Below, piece by piece: positions 34,070 through 43,936 of a DNA stretch of 64,000 bases. A program made the position numbers and the translations under genes. The stretch is taken from NCBI GenBank assembly GCA_963974125.1, contig CAXBCH010000019.1, positions 22,469-86,468 on the forward strand, given 5' to 3'. Below the pieces are notes generated by a model that saw only the letters and a list, made by a program, of their open reading frames with translations, was not told the DNA's origin and did no database searches. Numbering within the stretch: the stretch's first letter is position 1; each line of letters opens with the position of its first letter. The stretch is from Haliea sp963974125. Lineage in GTDB: Bacteria; Pseudomonadota; Gammaproteobacteria; Pseudomonadales; Halieaceae.

Positions 34070-36044
34070 CACTGATTCCTCCCTGGCGCAGGGACTCACG
34101 CGCGGCGCTGCGCTGGCGCCGGTAACGCTTGTCGGCGACGGTCACGAATGCACCCAGGGCCATCAACACCGAGCCTCCCCACATCCAGCGGACAAAAGGC
34201 TTGTAGTGCAGGCGAATGGCCCAGGCGCCATCTGTTCCCACCGGTTCGCCCATGGCCACGAACAGGTCGCGGAAGAAACCGTCATCGATCGCGGCCTCGG
34301 TCATGACGTCGCCGCTGGCCAGATAGCGCCGTTTCTGTGGCGCCAGGCGCACGACCTCGCGGCCATCGCGATAGACAATGAAGCGCGCCTCATCGGCAAC
34401 ATAGTTCGGTCCCTGCACCCCGCGTACATCGAGGAAACGGAACTCGTAGCCGGCGAGGGTATCGCTGCTGCCGGGGCTCATCTTCAGATCGTGTTCGATA
34501 TTGAACTGGCTGGTGACCACCACCCCGATCACGGTCACGGCAAAGCCGATGTGGGCCACGAACATGCCCCAATAGCTCGGTGCCAGGCGCCGCAGGCCGG
34601 CACCGATGGAACTGGCATTGCGAACCCGGTTGGCGAGATCGCGCAGCATCCCGAAGGTCACCCAGCCCGCCAACAGAATGGCCAGCGCCACCCAGAGGTT
34701 GTAGTCACCATCGTGCAGCAGTGGCAGGGTCAGGGCGCAGACCAGGGTCGCGATTGCCGGCAGCATCAACTCGACCTTCCAGCGATTGGCGCTGTCCTGC
34801 TTCCAGCGGGACAGCGGCCCGATCCCCATGAACGGCATCAGCAGCGCCATCAGGGGCACGAATACGGCATTGAAATACGGTGGGCCCACGGAGTACTTGC
34901 CCTGCCCCAGCGCATCCATCAACAGCGGGAACAGCGTGCCAAACAGCACGGTCAGGGTCGCCACCAGAAACACCACGTTGTTGACCAGCAGCAGGGACTC
35001 CCGCGACAGCCAGGCAAAGCCGACCCGGCTGCTCACCGCCGGTGCCCGCAGGGCGTAGAGAACGAGTGAACCACCCACCACGATGCCGAGGAACACCAGG
35101 ATGAACAGGCCGCGGGCGGGGTCCGTGGCGAAGGCATGCACCGACGTCAGCACCCCCGAGCGCACCAGGAAGGTGCCCAGCAGGCTGAGGGAGAAGGCGA
35201 AGATGGCCAGCAGGACGGTCCAGCTCTTGAACAGGCCGCGTTTTTCCGTGGCTGCGAGGGAATGGATCAGCGCGGTGCCCGCCAGCCAGGGCATGAAGGA
35301 GGCATTCTCCACCGGATCCCAGAACCACCAGCCACCCCAGCCGAGCTCGTAGTAGGCCCACCAGCTGCCGAGCATGATCCCCAGGGTCAGGAAGGCCCAG
35401 GCAACATTGGTCCAGGGCCGGGACCAGCGCGCCCAGGCCGCGTCCAGACGCCCACCCAGGAGGGCCGCGATGGCGAAGGCGAAAGCCACCGAGAAACCGA
35501 CATAGCCCATATAGAGCAGCGGCGGATGAATGATCAGGCCAAAGTCCTGCAACAGCGGATTGAGGTCCTGTCCGTCCATCGGCGTCCCGGGCAGCAGGCG
35601 TGCAAAGGGATTGGAAGTGAACAGTGAGAAGGCCATGAAGCCGACCCCGACGAAGCCCATCACCGCCAGTACCCGCGACAGCATCAGCAGCGGCAACTGC
35701 GGGCTGAAGACGGCGACGGCGCAGGTCCAGAGGGCGAGAGTGAGGATCCACAGCAGCAGCGAGCCCTCATGGTTGCCCCACACCGCGGAGAACTTGTAAT
35801 ACCAGGGCAGCAGGCTGTTGCTGTTGTTGGCCACAACCTCAACCGAGAAGTCGTCCTGCATGAAGGCCCAGGTGAGACAGGCAAAGCTGATACCGGAAAA
35901 CACCAGCATGCCGATCGCCAGGTTGGGGGCCAGCGCCATGGCGGTGGCATTGCCGCGCCATGCCCCCCAGAGTGGCACCGTGCACAGCAGCACCGAGAGG
36001 CAAAAGGCGAGGATGAGGGCGAAGTGACCAAACTCGGGAATCAT
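34056..36044 (-). CDS. ccmF: Cytochrome c haem lyase subunit CcmF
   Basis: Large polytopic membrane protein (662 residues, about 14-15 helices) that attaches haem from CcmE to apocytochrome c. The WWD haem-handling signature is present as YYELGWGGWWFWDPVENASFMPW (about residues 225-250), followed by TALIHSLAATEKRG. It overlaps ccmE by 4 bp at its start. Confidence 0.98.
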   Translation of the reverse strand: MIPEFGHFALILAFCLSVLLCTVPLWGAWRGNATAMALAPNLAIGMLVFSGISFACLTWAFMQDDFSVEVVANNSNSLLPWYYKFSAVWGNHEGSLLLWILTLALWTCAVAVFSPQLPLLMLSRVLAVMGFVGVGFMAFSLFTSNPFARLLPGTPMDGQDLNPLLQDFGLIIHPPLLYMGYVGFSVAFAFAIAALLGGRLDAAWARWSRPWTNVAWAFLTLGIMLGSWWAYYELGWGGWWFWDPVENASFMPWLAGTALIHSLAATEKRGLFKSWTVLLAIFAFSLSLLGTFLVRSGVLTSVHAFATDPARGLFILVFLGIVVGGSLVLYALRAPAVSSRVGFAWLSRESLLLVNNVVFLVATLTVLFGTLFPLLMDALGQGKYSVGPPYFNAVFVPLMALLMPFMGIGPLSRWKQDSANRWKVELMLPAIATLVCALTLPLLHDGDYNLWVALAILLAGWVTFGMLRDLANRVRNASSIGAGLRRLAPSYWGMFVAHIGFAVTVIGVVVTSQFNIEHDLKMSPGSSDTLAGYEFRFLDVRGVQGPNYVADEARFIVYRDGREVVRLAPQKRRYLASGDVMTEAAIDDGFFRDLFVAMGEPVGTDGAWAIRLHYKPFVRWMWGGSVLMALGAFVTVADKRYRRQRSAARESLRQGGISGAQA

Positions 36045-36511
36045 CGCGCATACTCCTGCTTCGCGGCCTGCTCAGCCATTCTCGCTTTTGATGCTTCCAG
36101 CGCCTCCGCCACTTCCGGTGGCATGTAGTTCTCGTCGTGCTTGGCCAGCACCTCCGTGGCCTGTAGCACGCCGTTTTCATCCAGCTTGCCGGCGGCAACC
36201 GCGCCCTGCCCTTCGTCAAACAGGTCCGGCAGGATGCCGGTGTAGACCACGGGTACCACGGCTTCGAAATCCGTAACTTCGAACCGCACTTCCAGGCTGT
36301 CGTTGCTGCGCTGGATACTGCCGTCCACCACCATGCCGCCCACGCGGATGCTCTGGCCCTGGGGCGCGAGTCCCGCGGCGACCTCCACGGGTGGATAAAA
36401 CAGATTGATATTGCCGCGCAGGGCATAGGTGACCAGGGCCACCGCGGCGCTGGAGAAGAACACCAGGAACAGGACGAGATACAGGCGCTGCTTGCGAACG
36501 GGGTGCATCAA
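36041..36511 (-). CDS. ccmE: Cytochrome c maturation haem chaperone CcmE
   Basis: Periplasmic haem chaperone anchored by one N-terminal helix (about 9-28). The haem-linking histidine is His125 in VLAKHDENYMPPEV, an exact family signature. It has 156 residues with an OB-fold beta region in the middle. It overlaps ccmD and ccmF by 4 bp each. Confidence 0.97.
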   Translation of the reverse strand: MMHPVRKQRLYLVLFLVFFSSAAVALVTYALRGNINLFYPPVEVAAGLAPQGQSIRVGGMVVDGSIQRSNDSLEVRFEVTDFEAVVPVVYTGILPDLFDEGQGAVAAGKLDENGVLQATEVLAKHDENYMPPEVAEALEASKARMAEQAAKQEYAR

Positions 36512-36708
36512 ACCTCCTTGCGGGCGCCGGGGGCGTTGCCACCGGTGCGCCTTATTTGCCCTTCCAGCTGTCGCAGGAAGCGCCGTTCCCGGCGCCGCGG
36601 TGCGTACAGAATAAATACAATGACCCCAAGTGTAATCAGATACGCGGACCAGACAAAGGCGCCGTGGCCATCCATCTGCAGGGCCGCGACCAGGGAATCA
36701 AAATACAT
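36508..36708 (-). CDS. ccmD: Haem exporter protein CcmD
   Basis: Small membrane protein (66 residues) with a single helix (about 18-36, FVWSAYLITLGVIVFILYAP) followed by a positively charged tail (RRRERRFLRQLEGQIRR). It helps release holo-CcmE from the CcmABC complex. It overlaps ccmE by 4 bp and ccmC by one base. Confidence 0.92.
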   Translation of the reverse strand: MYFDSLVAALQMDGHGAFVWSAYLITLGVIVFILYAPRRRERRFLRQLEGQIRRTGGNAPGARKEV

Positions 36709-37454
36709 CAGTCCGGCTCTCCCGATCCCGCCAGGCGTCTGACCCAGGCCGTCCGCTGTTCGCGCTGCACTATCTCCGCGCGCATGTTCATCAGCAGTGC
36801 ACAGGTAAACAGCGCATAGAAGGCAATGATCATGAACAGCAGCGGGTAGAGCATGCTCGGATCAATGGTCGTGCCCCCGGTAAATTTGATCGAAGCCGGC
36901 TGGTGCAGGCTGTACCACCAGTCTACAGACTTGTAAATGATGGGAATGTTCACTGTGCCGACCAGACTCAATACCGCACAGGCCTTGGCTGCCAGCTCCT
37001 TGTTCTCGTATGCCTCATACAGGGCGACAACCCCGAGATAGAGAAAGAACAGGATCAGCATGGATGTGATGCGGGCGTCCCACACCCACCAGGTCCCCCA
37101 GGTCGGCTTGCCCCAGATGCTGCCGGTCACCAGGGCGACAAAGGTCAGGGCGGCACCGATCGGGGCACAGGCGCGCATAGCCACGTCCGCCATTTTCATC
37201 CGCCAGATCAGGCTGACCGCACCGGCAATGGCCATCACATAGTAGCCGGCCAGGGCGACCACCGCCGCCGGCACGTGGATGTAGATAATGCGGTAGCTGT
37301 TGCCCTGGCGGAAATCGGGTGGCGTGAACAGGACGCCCCACACCGCCCCGACCACCAGTGCGATGATGGTGATGGGCAACAGCCAACGCAGAATGGACCC
37401 GGACAGGCGATAGAGCCAGGGAGGAGAACCAAACTTATGGAAGAGTGACCACAT
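36708..37454 (-). CDS. ccmC: Haem exporter / haem handling protein CcmC
   Basis: Six-helix membrane protein (248 residues) that loads haem onto CcmE. The WWD motif appears as WGKPTWGTWWVWDARITSML, with periplasmic histidine segments near IYIHVPAAVVALAGYYVM and DWWYSLHQPAS. It lies between ccmB (57 bp upstream) and ccmD. Confidence 0.97.
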   Translation of the reverse strand: MWSLFHKFGSPPWLYRLSGSILRWLLPITIIALVVGAVWGVLFTPPDFRQGNSYRIIYIHVPAAVVALAGYYVMAIAGAVSLIWRMKMADVAMRACAPIGAALTFVALVTGSIWGKPTWGTWWVWDARITSMLILFFLYLGVVALYEAYENKELAAKACAVLSLVGTVNIPIIYKSVDWWYSLHQPASIKFTGGTTIDPSMLYPLLFMIIAFYALFTCALLMNMRAEIVQREQRTAWVRRLAGSGEPD

Positions 37455-37511
37455 AGGCGCGCAATTATACAGCGACCCGGGCGCCGAACAATGTGAATCG
37501 GCGGAAATCGC

Positions 37512-38198
37512 TCAGGTGTCGACGCTGATACGCAGACCGGCGGCGATCGCCAGCGGCGCCAGCGCCACCGCCATGCAGAGCATGGCCCCGAGAATGGCCA
37601 GGTAGGGTGCGGCCGGGGCTCCCGTCAGTGCCGCCTGCACTGCCCCGCTGCCGAAGATCAGCACCGGCATGTAGAACGGCAGGATCAGCAGGGAGATCAG
37701 CATGCCACCGCGCTGCAGCCCGACCGTGAGCGCACCGCCGATCCCGCCGACCAGGCTGAGCACCGCCGTACCCAACAGCAGGCTGCCGGCCAGGGCCGGA
37801 ATCGCGGCAACGTCCAGCCCCAGCATCAGCGCGAACAGGGGCGACAGCAGCCCCAGCAGGAACCCGGTCAACAGCCAGTGCGCCAGCACATAGGCCAGCA
37901 CGGACAGGTACAGGGGCTGCGGCGCCAACAGCAGCTGCTCGAGACTGCCATCCTCGAAGTCGCCGCGAAACACGGCCTCGGAGGTGAGCAGGTTCGACAA
38001 CAGGGCCACGATCCAGAGAATGCCGGGGGCAAAGGCAGCCAGGGTGTCCGGTGCCGGTCCCAGGCCCAGCGGAAACAGGACAATAACCATGGCAAAAAAC
38101 AGCAGCGGGTTGCCGATCTCCACCGGCCGGCGCAGGCCCAGGACCAGCTGCCGCCGCAGCAGGCGGCCACAGAAGGCGGCACTGCCGGCGGCCTTCAT
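37512..38198 (-). CDS. ccmB: Haem exporter membrane protein CcmB
   Basis: Membrane subunit (228 residues, about six helices) of the CcmAB ABC transporter that uses ATP to release holo-CcmE from CcmC. Family features include EIGNPLLFFAMVIVLFPLGL near residue 26, GILWIVALLSNLL and FEDGSLEQLLLAP. It overlaps ccmA by 4 bp. Confidence 0.95.
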   Translation of the reverse strand: MKAAGSAAFCGRLLRRQLVLGLRRPVEIGNPLLFFAMVIVLFPLGLGPAPDTLAAFAPGILWIVALLSNLLTSEAVFRGDFEDGSLEQLLLAPQPLYLSVLAYVLAHWLLTGFLLGLLSPLFALMLGLDVAAIPALAGSLLLGTAVLSLVGGIGGALTVGLQRGGMLISLLILPFYMPVLIFGSGAVQAALTGAPAAPYLAILGAMLCMAVALAPLAIAAGLRISVDT

Positions 38199-38827
38199 TG
38201 CAACAGGCCCGTGGCCAGGTCCAGCCGCAGCAGCGGATAAGGCACCGCCACCTGCTGATGGGAGGTCAACAACACTGAACCACCGGCGGCCAGATGCAGG
38301 GCCAGGCGCGCCTCCAGTTCGGCGACACCAGCGCGGTCTATTGCAGTGAAGGGTTCATCCAGCAGCCACAGCGGGGCCCGGGACAGATAGAGGCGGGCCA
38401 GGTTGACGCGCCGATGCTGCCCGGCCGACAGGGCGTGGCTGGGCACATCCTCGTAGCCGTAAAGGCCCACCGCCGCCAGCGCCTGGTCAATTTCCCCGGC
38501 ACTGAATTCGGCCTCGCCAGCTATGTGCCAGGCAAGGTTCTCGCGCGGGGTCAGCAGACCCTTGACCGCGCTGTGGTGACCGAGGAACAGCTGTGGGGCA
38601 TGGCGGCTGACACGGCCGCTGTAACCGTAGCGGGAAAGCCCCGCCAGAATGCGCAGCAGGCTGGTCTTGCCGGCGCCGTTGGCACCCTCGATTTGCACCA
38701 GCTCACCGGGGCCCACCTGCAGGTCGATGTCACTGAACAGCTGGCGTCCACCTCGCTCCAGGCCCAGACTCTCGGCTGCCAGCAGCGCCCCGCCAGGGGT
38801 CTCGCCCGCACTTGCCGCGTGACCCAC
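38195..38827 (-). CDS. ccmA: Haem exporter ATP-binding protein CcmA
   Basis: ATPase of CcmAB, 210 residues from a GTG at 38827. Walker A is EGANGAGKTSLLRIL, signature LSAGQHRRVNLARLYL, and Walker B WLLDEPFTAID. The open frame extends upstream but only through ttcA coding sequence. The GTG shares one base with the ttcA stop (TAGTG), so translation restarts there, with no strong ribosome site of its own. This makes about 15 N-terminal residues more than E. coli CcmA. Confidence 0.93.
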   Translation of the reverse strand: MGHAASAGETPGGALLAAESLGLERGGRQLFSDIDLQVGPGELVQIEGANGAGKTSLLRILAGLSRYGYSGRVSRHAPQLFLGHHSAVKGLLTPRENLAWHIAGEAEFSAGEIDQALAAVGLYGYEDVPSHALSAGQHRRVNLARLYLSRAPLWLLDEPFTAIDRAGVAELEARLALHLAAGGSVLLTSHQQVAVPYPLLRLDLATGLLQ

Positions 38828-39705
38828 TAGAGATTGACTACGCGGATGGCGGGCAAATGCAGGTCCCGATCGACCTCGACGCGCAGCTTGCTGAAGTCGA
38901 ACAGCGCGGTGTCGGCCAGCTGCGAGGGGGCGACATTGCAAATGCTGCGAAATATGGTTTCCGTGCGCCCCGGATACTGGCGCTCCCAGTCCCTGAGCAT
39001 CTGCTTGATCTGCACCCGCTGCAGGTTCTCCTGGGAGCCGCAGAGGTTGCAGGGGATGATGGGGAAGGCTTTGTAATCAGCGTAGGCCACCAGATCCTTC
39101 TCCTTGCAGAAGGCCATCGGCCGGATCACCACGTTGCGCCCGTCGTCGGAGAGCAGCTTCGGCGGCATCGCCTTCAGGCTGCCGCCGAAGAACATGTTCA
39201 GGAACAGGGTTTCGACAATATCGTCGCGGTGGTGGCCCAGCGCGATCTTGCTGGCGCCGATATCCTGGGCGAAACCATACAGGCTGCCGCGGCGCAGGCG
39301 CGAGCAGAGGCCACAGGTGGTCTTGCCCTCGGGGATCACCTCGCGCACGATGCTGTAGGTGTCCTTTTCCAGGATGTACCAGGGAATATCCAGCTGCTCC
39401 AGGTAGGCGGGCAACACGTCTTCAGGGAACCCGGGCTGTTTCTGGTCGAGGTTCACGGCCACCAGCTCGAAGTCGATAGGCGCGCTGACCCGCAGCGCCA
39501 TCAGCACATCCAGCATGGCATAGGAATCCTTGCCCCCTGACAAACAAACCATGATCCGGTCACCGGACTCGATCATGTTGTAGTCGGCGATGGCATTGCC
39601 CACATTGCGCCGCAAGCGCTTCTGCAACTTGTTGAATTCCAGCCTTTCTTTCCGGGAAAGTTCGCGCACGACCTGCCTGCTTCGGGTACCTGTGTGGCTG
39701 CGCAT
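38827..39705 (-). CDS. ttcA: tRNA 2-thiocytidine biosynthesis protein TtcA
   Basis: Iron-sulfur ATP pyrophosphatase that thiolates cytidine-32 of certain tRNAs. The 292-residue form starts MRSHTGTRSRQVVREL at 39705. The frame stays open upstream but lacks family resemblance. The PP-loop is MVCLSGGKDSYAMLDVL, and the cluster cysteines are CGLCSRLRRG and CNLCGSQENLQR. It precedes the ccm operon with a one-base overlap into ccmA. Confidence 0.95.
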   Translation of the reverse strand: MRSHTGTRSRQVVRELSRKERLEFNKLQKRLRRNVGNAIADYNMIESGDRIMVCLSGGKDSYAMLDVLMALRVSAPIDFELVAVNLDQKQPGFPEDVLPAYLEQLDIPWYILEKDTYSIVREVIPEGKTTCGLCSRLRRGSLYGFAQDIGASKIALGHHRDDIVETLFLNMFFGGSLKAMPPKLLSDDGRNVVIRPMAFCKEKDLVAYADYKAFPIIPCNLCGSQENLQRVQIKQMLRDWERQYPGRTETIFRSICNVAPSQLADTALFDFSKLRVEVDRDLHLPAIRVVNL

Positions 39706-39797
39706 TTTACAGGCAGCGGGTTGTTTTTTCACCCGTTTAACTCGACAATGTCGACCCCGCAATACCTATCCACCCGACCGCTGAGGATTCTCTCCCG

Positions 39798-40778
39798 ATG
39801 AAAGCACCCGTACGAGTGACCGTTACCGGCGCTGCCGGCCAGATTGGCTATGCGCTGCTGTTCCGTATTGCCGCAGGCAACATGCTGGGCGAAGACCAGC
39901 CGGTTATCCTGCAGCTGCTGGACATCACCCCGGCAATGGAAGCCCTCAACGGCGTCAGGATGGAGCTGGATGACTGCGCGTTCCCGCTGCTGTCCGACAT
40001 TATCTGCACCGACGACCCGAACGTTGCCTTCAAGGACGCCGACTACGCCCTGCTGGTGGGCGCGCGCCCACGCGGGCCGGGCATGGAGCGCAAGGACCTG
40101 CTGGAAGCCAACGCCGCCATCTTCTCGGTGCAGGGCAAGGCCATCGACGCCCACGCCAGCCGCAACATCAAGGTGCTGGTGGTGGGCAACCCCGCCAACA
40201 CCAATGCCCTGATCACCCAGCGCAACGCACCGGACATCAACCCCCGCAATTTTACCGCGATGACGCGCCTGGACCACAATCGCGCCATGAGCCAGATCGC
40301 CCGGAAGACCGGCAAGTCGGTCAACGATGTCACCAGGATGACGATCTGGGGCAACCACTCCGCCACCCAGTACCCGGACCTGTTCAACGCCGAAGTCAGC
40401 GGCGAGAAGGCCATTTCCCTGGTGGACCAGAGCTGGTATGAAAACGATTTCATTCCCACCGTGCAGCAGCGTGGCGCCGCGATCATCAAGGCCCGCGGCG
40501 CCTCCTCCGCCGCCTCAGCCGCGAATGCCGCCATCGACCACATGCGCTCCTGGGCGCTGGGCACCGAGGGCGACGACTGGGTGTCCATGGGCGTCTATTC
40601 GGACGGCTCCTACGGCATTGCCGAAGGTCTTATTTATTCCTTCCCCTGCCGCTGCAACAACGGTAACTGGGAAATCGTCCAGGACGTCGAGGTCGGCGAG
40701 TTCAGTCGCGGGAAAATGCAGGCCACGGAACAGGAACTGGCCGAGGAGCGGGATGCTGTCCAGCACCTGCTGCCCTAG
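39798..40778 (+). CDS. mdh: Malate dehydrogenase (NAD-dependent)
   Basis: Oxidises malate to oxaloacetate in the TCA cycle. The 326-residue protein belongs to the larger cytosolic-type MDH group. The NAD fold is TGAAGQIGYALLFRIAAG, the mobile-loop arginines lie in ARPRGPGMERKDLLEAN, NPANTNA binds NAD, and the catalytic pair is in MTRLDHNRAMSQIA and WGNHSATQYPD. It is separated by 92 bp from the divergent ttcA start, which must hold its promoter. Confidence 0.97.
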   Translation: MKAPVRVTVTGAAGQIGYALLFRIAAGNMLGEDQPVILQLLDITPAMEALNGVRMELDDCAFPLLSDIICTDDPNVAFKDADYALLVGARPRGPGMERKDLLEANAAIFSVQGKAIDAHASRNIKVLVVGNPANTNALITQRNAPDINPRNFTAMTRLDHNRAMSQIARKTGKSVNDVTRMTIWGNHSATQYPDLFNAEVSGEKAISLVDQSWYENDFIPTVQQRGAAIIKARGASSAASAANAAIDHMRSWALGTEGDDWVSMGVYSDGSYGIAEGLIYSFPCRCNNGNWEIVQDVEVGEFSRGKMQATEQELAEERDAVQHLLP

Positions 40779-40784
40779 CGCAGC

Positions 40785-41411
40785 GTGAGGGAGGCGGCCG
40801 GACACAAAAGCTATCACCACGGCAACCTGCGCGCGGAGCTGCTGGACACGGCGGTAGAGGAACTGGAGATCCGGGGGGTGGAAGCGCTGAGCCTGCGGGC
40901 ACTGGCCCGAGGGATCGGCGTGTCCCAGACCGCGCCCTACCGCCACTTCAGCGACAAGGGCGACCTGCTGGCCGCGATGGCCGCCGTCGGCTATCGTCGC
41001 CTCCTGTCCAGCCTGCGCGAGGCCGCCGCCGCGACCGGGGAATCTCCACGGGAGCAACTGCAGGCCCTGGCCCATGCCTATGTCGCCTACGCGGGCCGGT
41101 ATCCGCAGATGTTCAAGCTCATGTTTGGCCCTTCCGTACACCCGGATTCCCAGCCGGAATTGCGCGAGGCGAGCCGCGACACCTTCCAGCAGGTACAGTC
41201 CATCCTGCGCCGTGGTATCGAACAGGGTATTTTCCGGCAGCAGGACCTGGCCTATCTCACCAACGCCGCCTGGGCCGGCATCCACGGCCTGGCCACCCTG
41301 CTGGTGGATGCGCCGGAACTGTTCCAGCGCCATATCGACCTTTCCCGGCAGGTAGAGCTCGGGGTGCAGACCTTCATCACCGGCATCAGCAGCCAGGGCC
41401 CTGCTGACTGA
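40785..41411 (+). CDS. TetR/AcrR family transcriptional regulator
   Basis: A 208-residue one-component regulator starting with a GTG 6 bp after mdh. The N-terminal helix-turn-helix (about 15-60, LDTAVEELEIRGVEALSLRA then GVSQTAPYRHFSDKGDLLAA) is clear. The C-terminal ligand domain resembles the WHG-type group (YPQMFKLMFGP). Targets and ligand are unknown. The short gap suggests co-transcription with mdh, an odd partner. Confidence 0.88.
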   Translation: MREAAGHKSYHHGNLRAELLDTAVEELEIRGVEALSLRALARGIGVSQTAPYRHFSDKGDLLAAMAAVGYRRLLSSLREAAAATGESPREQLQALAHAYVAYAGRYPQMFKLMFGPSVHPDSQPELREASRDTFQQVQSILRRGIEQGIFRQQDLAYLTNAAWAGIHGLATLLVDAPELFQRHIDLSRQVELGVQTFITGISSQGPAD

Positions 41412-41452
41412 GGGCAGGTTTTCATGCAGGAGCCCGCTGGCCCAGGCCACCC

Positions 41453-43933
41453 TCAGAGTTCGCGCAGCACCGCCAGCGGCGGGCTGGACACCACCTTGCG
41501 GCAGCTGAATACACCGAGCGCGGCTATCAGCACCGTGCCCACCACAATTCCCACCGGCCACACCCAGGGCGAGGGCGAGTACTGCATGCCCATGACCTGC
41601 GCCTGCAGGATGTAGACAGACAGTTCCGCCGCGACCGTGGCCAGCAGGCCCGCGAACAGCCCCATGGCAGCAAACTCGATCAGCAGACCGCCCAGCACCA
41701 GGCGCCGGCGCGCGCCCAGGGCGCGCAGGATGGAGCTCTCGTGCATGCGGGCATCGACGCTGGCCTGGACCCCGGCCACCAGCACCAGGGCACCGGCCAC
41801 CATGATCACGCCCAGCACCAGCTCCACCGCCGCCGACACCTGGCTGACAATGCCCCGGACCTGCGCCACCACTACATCCATCTCGATCACCGACACCGTG
41901 GGGAAGCGGCGAATGAACTGGTTGAGGAACGGCTTCTGCTCCGGCTCCAGGTAAAAACTGGTCATGAAAGTCGCCGGGTAGGGCGCCAGCAATCGCGGCG
42001 GAAACACCAGCCAGAAATTGGGATTGAAGGACTGCCAGTCGATTTCGCGAATGCTGGTCACGGTGGCCTCGAAGGGCTCGGACCCTACCTGGAAACCGAT
42101 GCGGTCACCGAGAGTGACGCCAAAACGCTCGGCAAACTCGCGTTCCAGCGAGACCTCCCTGGCGTCGCTGCGGGATGCCCACCACTCCCCCTGTAACAAG
42201 GTATTGTTCGCGGGCAGCTGGTCGGACCAGGTAAAGTTGGCCTCGCGCTGGCGCCGCCCCTCCTCCTCCGCCTCTTCCCGCCGCGGCAGATCTGCGCCGT
42301 TGACACTGAGAATGCGGCCGCGAATCATCGGTGAGAGCGTGGCCCCGGGCAAGTCCCGGGCGCGCAGCATCTGCTCCACTCCCTGCACTTCCTCGGGCGC
42401 AATATTGAGCGCGAAGTGGTTGGGGGTATCCTCGGGCAGCTGGGTCTGCCAGGCGTCAATCAGCGAGGTTCGAACCAGCAACAGCACCAGCAGCAGCATG
42501 ATCGCCATGGCAAAAATAACTACCTGCAGGGCATTGGCGGTGCCGCGCCGCTGCAGGCCGGCAAAGGCCAGGCGCCAGACACTGCCTGCGCTCATGCCCA
42601 CCAGGCGCCCGCCCCGCAACAGGGTCAGAGCCAGCACCAGTCCCAGCACCACCGTCGCCGCCAGTCCCGCCAGCACCGCCGCGGTCAGCATCCAGTCGCC
42701 GCTGTACCACCACATCAGGCCGCTGACCGCGGCCAGGCCGACCGCGTAGTCGGTCAGCGTGCGGCGCTGCTCCGACGGCATGTCCCGGCGCAGAACCCGC
42801 AGCGGACTGGCCAGGCTCAGACGCCGCAGGGGCGGCCAGGCAAAACACAGCAGGCACACCAGGGCGGTCGCAGCACCAATGCCGTAGGGGCGCAGCCCGG
42901 CGGGACCTGGCTGCACCGGCAGTTGCTCGCCAAACAGGCTGAAAAAGCTCTGTTGCAGGGCCCAGCCGAGGCCGCAACCCAGCACCGTGGCAATGAGACC
43001 CAGCAGCAACAGGCTGCTGCCGTAGAGCCGGGTAATGTCCCGGGAGGTCGCGCCCAGGCTCTTCATGATGGCGACATAATCGTTGTGACGTTCGCTGAAG
43101 CGTCGCGCCGCCAGGGCAATCGCCACGCCCGCCAGCACGACACCGAGGCTACCCGCCAGCAGCAGGAAGCTTTCTGCCCGCTGCAGCGCCTCCCCCAGCC
43201 CCGGCTGGCCATCGCTGACGTCCAGCAGGCGCTGCCCCGGCTGCAACTGCGGCCGCAGCCAGTCCACCAATTGGTCCAGCGTTGCGGCATTGTCACTGGC
43301 GTACAGTTGCCGATACTCGACCCGACTGCCCGGCTGCACCACGCCGGTAGCGGCGATATCGTCGTAGTGCATCAGCACCCTGGGACCGAAGCCGAGAAAG
43401 GACCCGCCCTGGTCGGGCTCCGTGCGGGCTGCCGCTGCCACGGTGAACTCGGCCTCGCCAACCGCGATCCGGGAGCCAATGCTCACATCCAGCAGCGGGA
43501 ACAGCCGTGAATCCAGCCACACCGTGCCCGCCTCCGGGCCGCTGCTGGCGCTCAGCACAGTGCCGAAGGGCTGTTCGCTGTAACGCAGCTCACCGCGCAG
43601 CGGATAGGCGGCAGTGACCGCCTTGACCGAAGCCAGCACCATATCCTCGTCACCGGCGTAGACCATGGAGGGAAAGGTCAGCACCCGTGCCGTCTGCAGA
43701 CCCAGCTCGTCCGCCTTTGCCAGCCAATCCGCAGGCATGTCGCTGCCGCTGCGCACCACCCGGTCTGCCGCCAGAAAGCGATGACTCTCCTGCTCCAGCG
43801 CGGTTTGCAGCCGGGTAGTGAAGGCGCTGATGCCCGCCACCACCGCCACCGCCAGCACCAGGGCCGCGATCAGCACCCCCAGCTCGCCGCCGCGCCAGTC
43901 CCGCGCCAGCATGCGGGTCGCCGTCATGGACAC
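41453..43933 (-). CDS. ybbP: ABC transporter permease, FtsX/MacB type (YbbP family)
   Basis: An 826-residue inner-membrane permease with two FtsX domains and roughly ten helices. It starts MSMTATRMLARDWRGGELGVLIAAL, with large periplasmic regions after the first helix and before the last cluster. The C-terminus ends with VLIAALGVFSCRKVVSSPPLAVLREL. With YbbA it forms an ABC complex of the MacB-like mechanotransmission class, long proposed to export or extract lipophilic substrates. The true substrate is unknown. It lies 3 bp after ybbA. Confidence 0.9.
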   Translation of the reverse strand: MSMTATRMLARDWRGGELGVLIAALVLAVAVVAGISAFTTRLQTALEQESHRFLAADRVVRSGSDMPADWLAKADELGLQTARVLTFPSMVYAGDEDMVLASVKAVTAAYPLRGELRYSEQPFGTVLSASSGPEAGTVWLDSRLFPLLDVSIGSRIAVGEAEFTVAAAARTEPDQGGSFLGFGPRVLMHYDDIAATGVVQPGSRVEYRQLYASDNAATLDQLVDWLRPQLQPGQRLLDVSDGQPGLGEALQRAESFLLLAGSLGVVLAGVAIALAARRFSERHNDYVAIMKSLGATSRDITRLYGSSLLLLGLIATVLGCGLGWALQQSFFSLFGEQLPVQPGPAGLRPYGIGAATALVCLLCFAWPPLRRLSLASPLRVLRRDMPSEQRRTLTDYAVGLAAVSGLMWWYSGDWMLTAAVLAGLAATVVLGLVLALTLLRGGRLVGMSAGSVWRLAFAGLQRRGTANALQVVIFAMAIMLLLVLLLVRTSLIDAWQTQLPEDTPNHFALNIAPEEVQGVEQMLRARDLPGATLSPMIRGRILSVNGADLPRREEAEEEGRRQREANFTWSDQLPANNTLLQGEWWASRSDAREVSLEREFAERFGVTLGDRIGFQVGSEPFEATVTSIREIDWQSFNPNFWLVFPPRLLAPYPATFMTSFYLEPEQKPFLNQFIRRFPTVSVIEMDVVVAQVRGIVSQVSAAVELVLGVIMVAGALVLVAGVQASVDARMHESSILRALGARRRLVLGGLLIEFAAMGLFAGLLATVAAELSVYILQAQVMGMQYSPSPWVWPVGIVVGTVLIAALGVFSCRKVVSSPPLAVLREL

Positions 43934-43936
43934 GGG

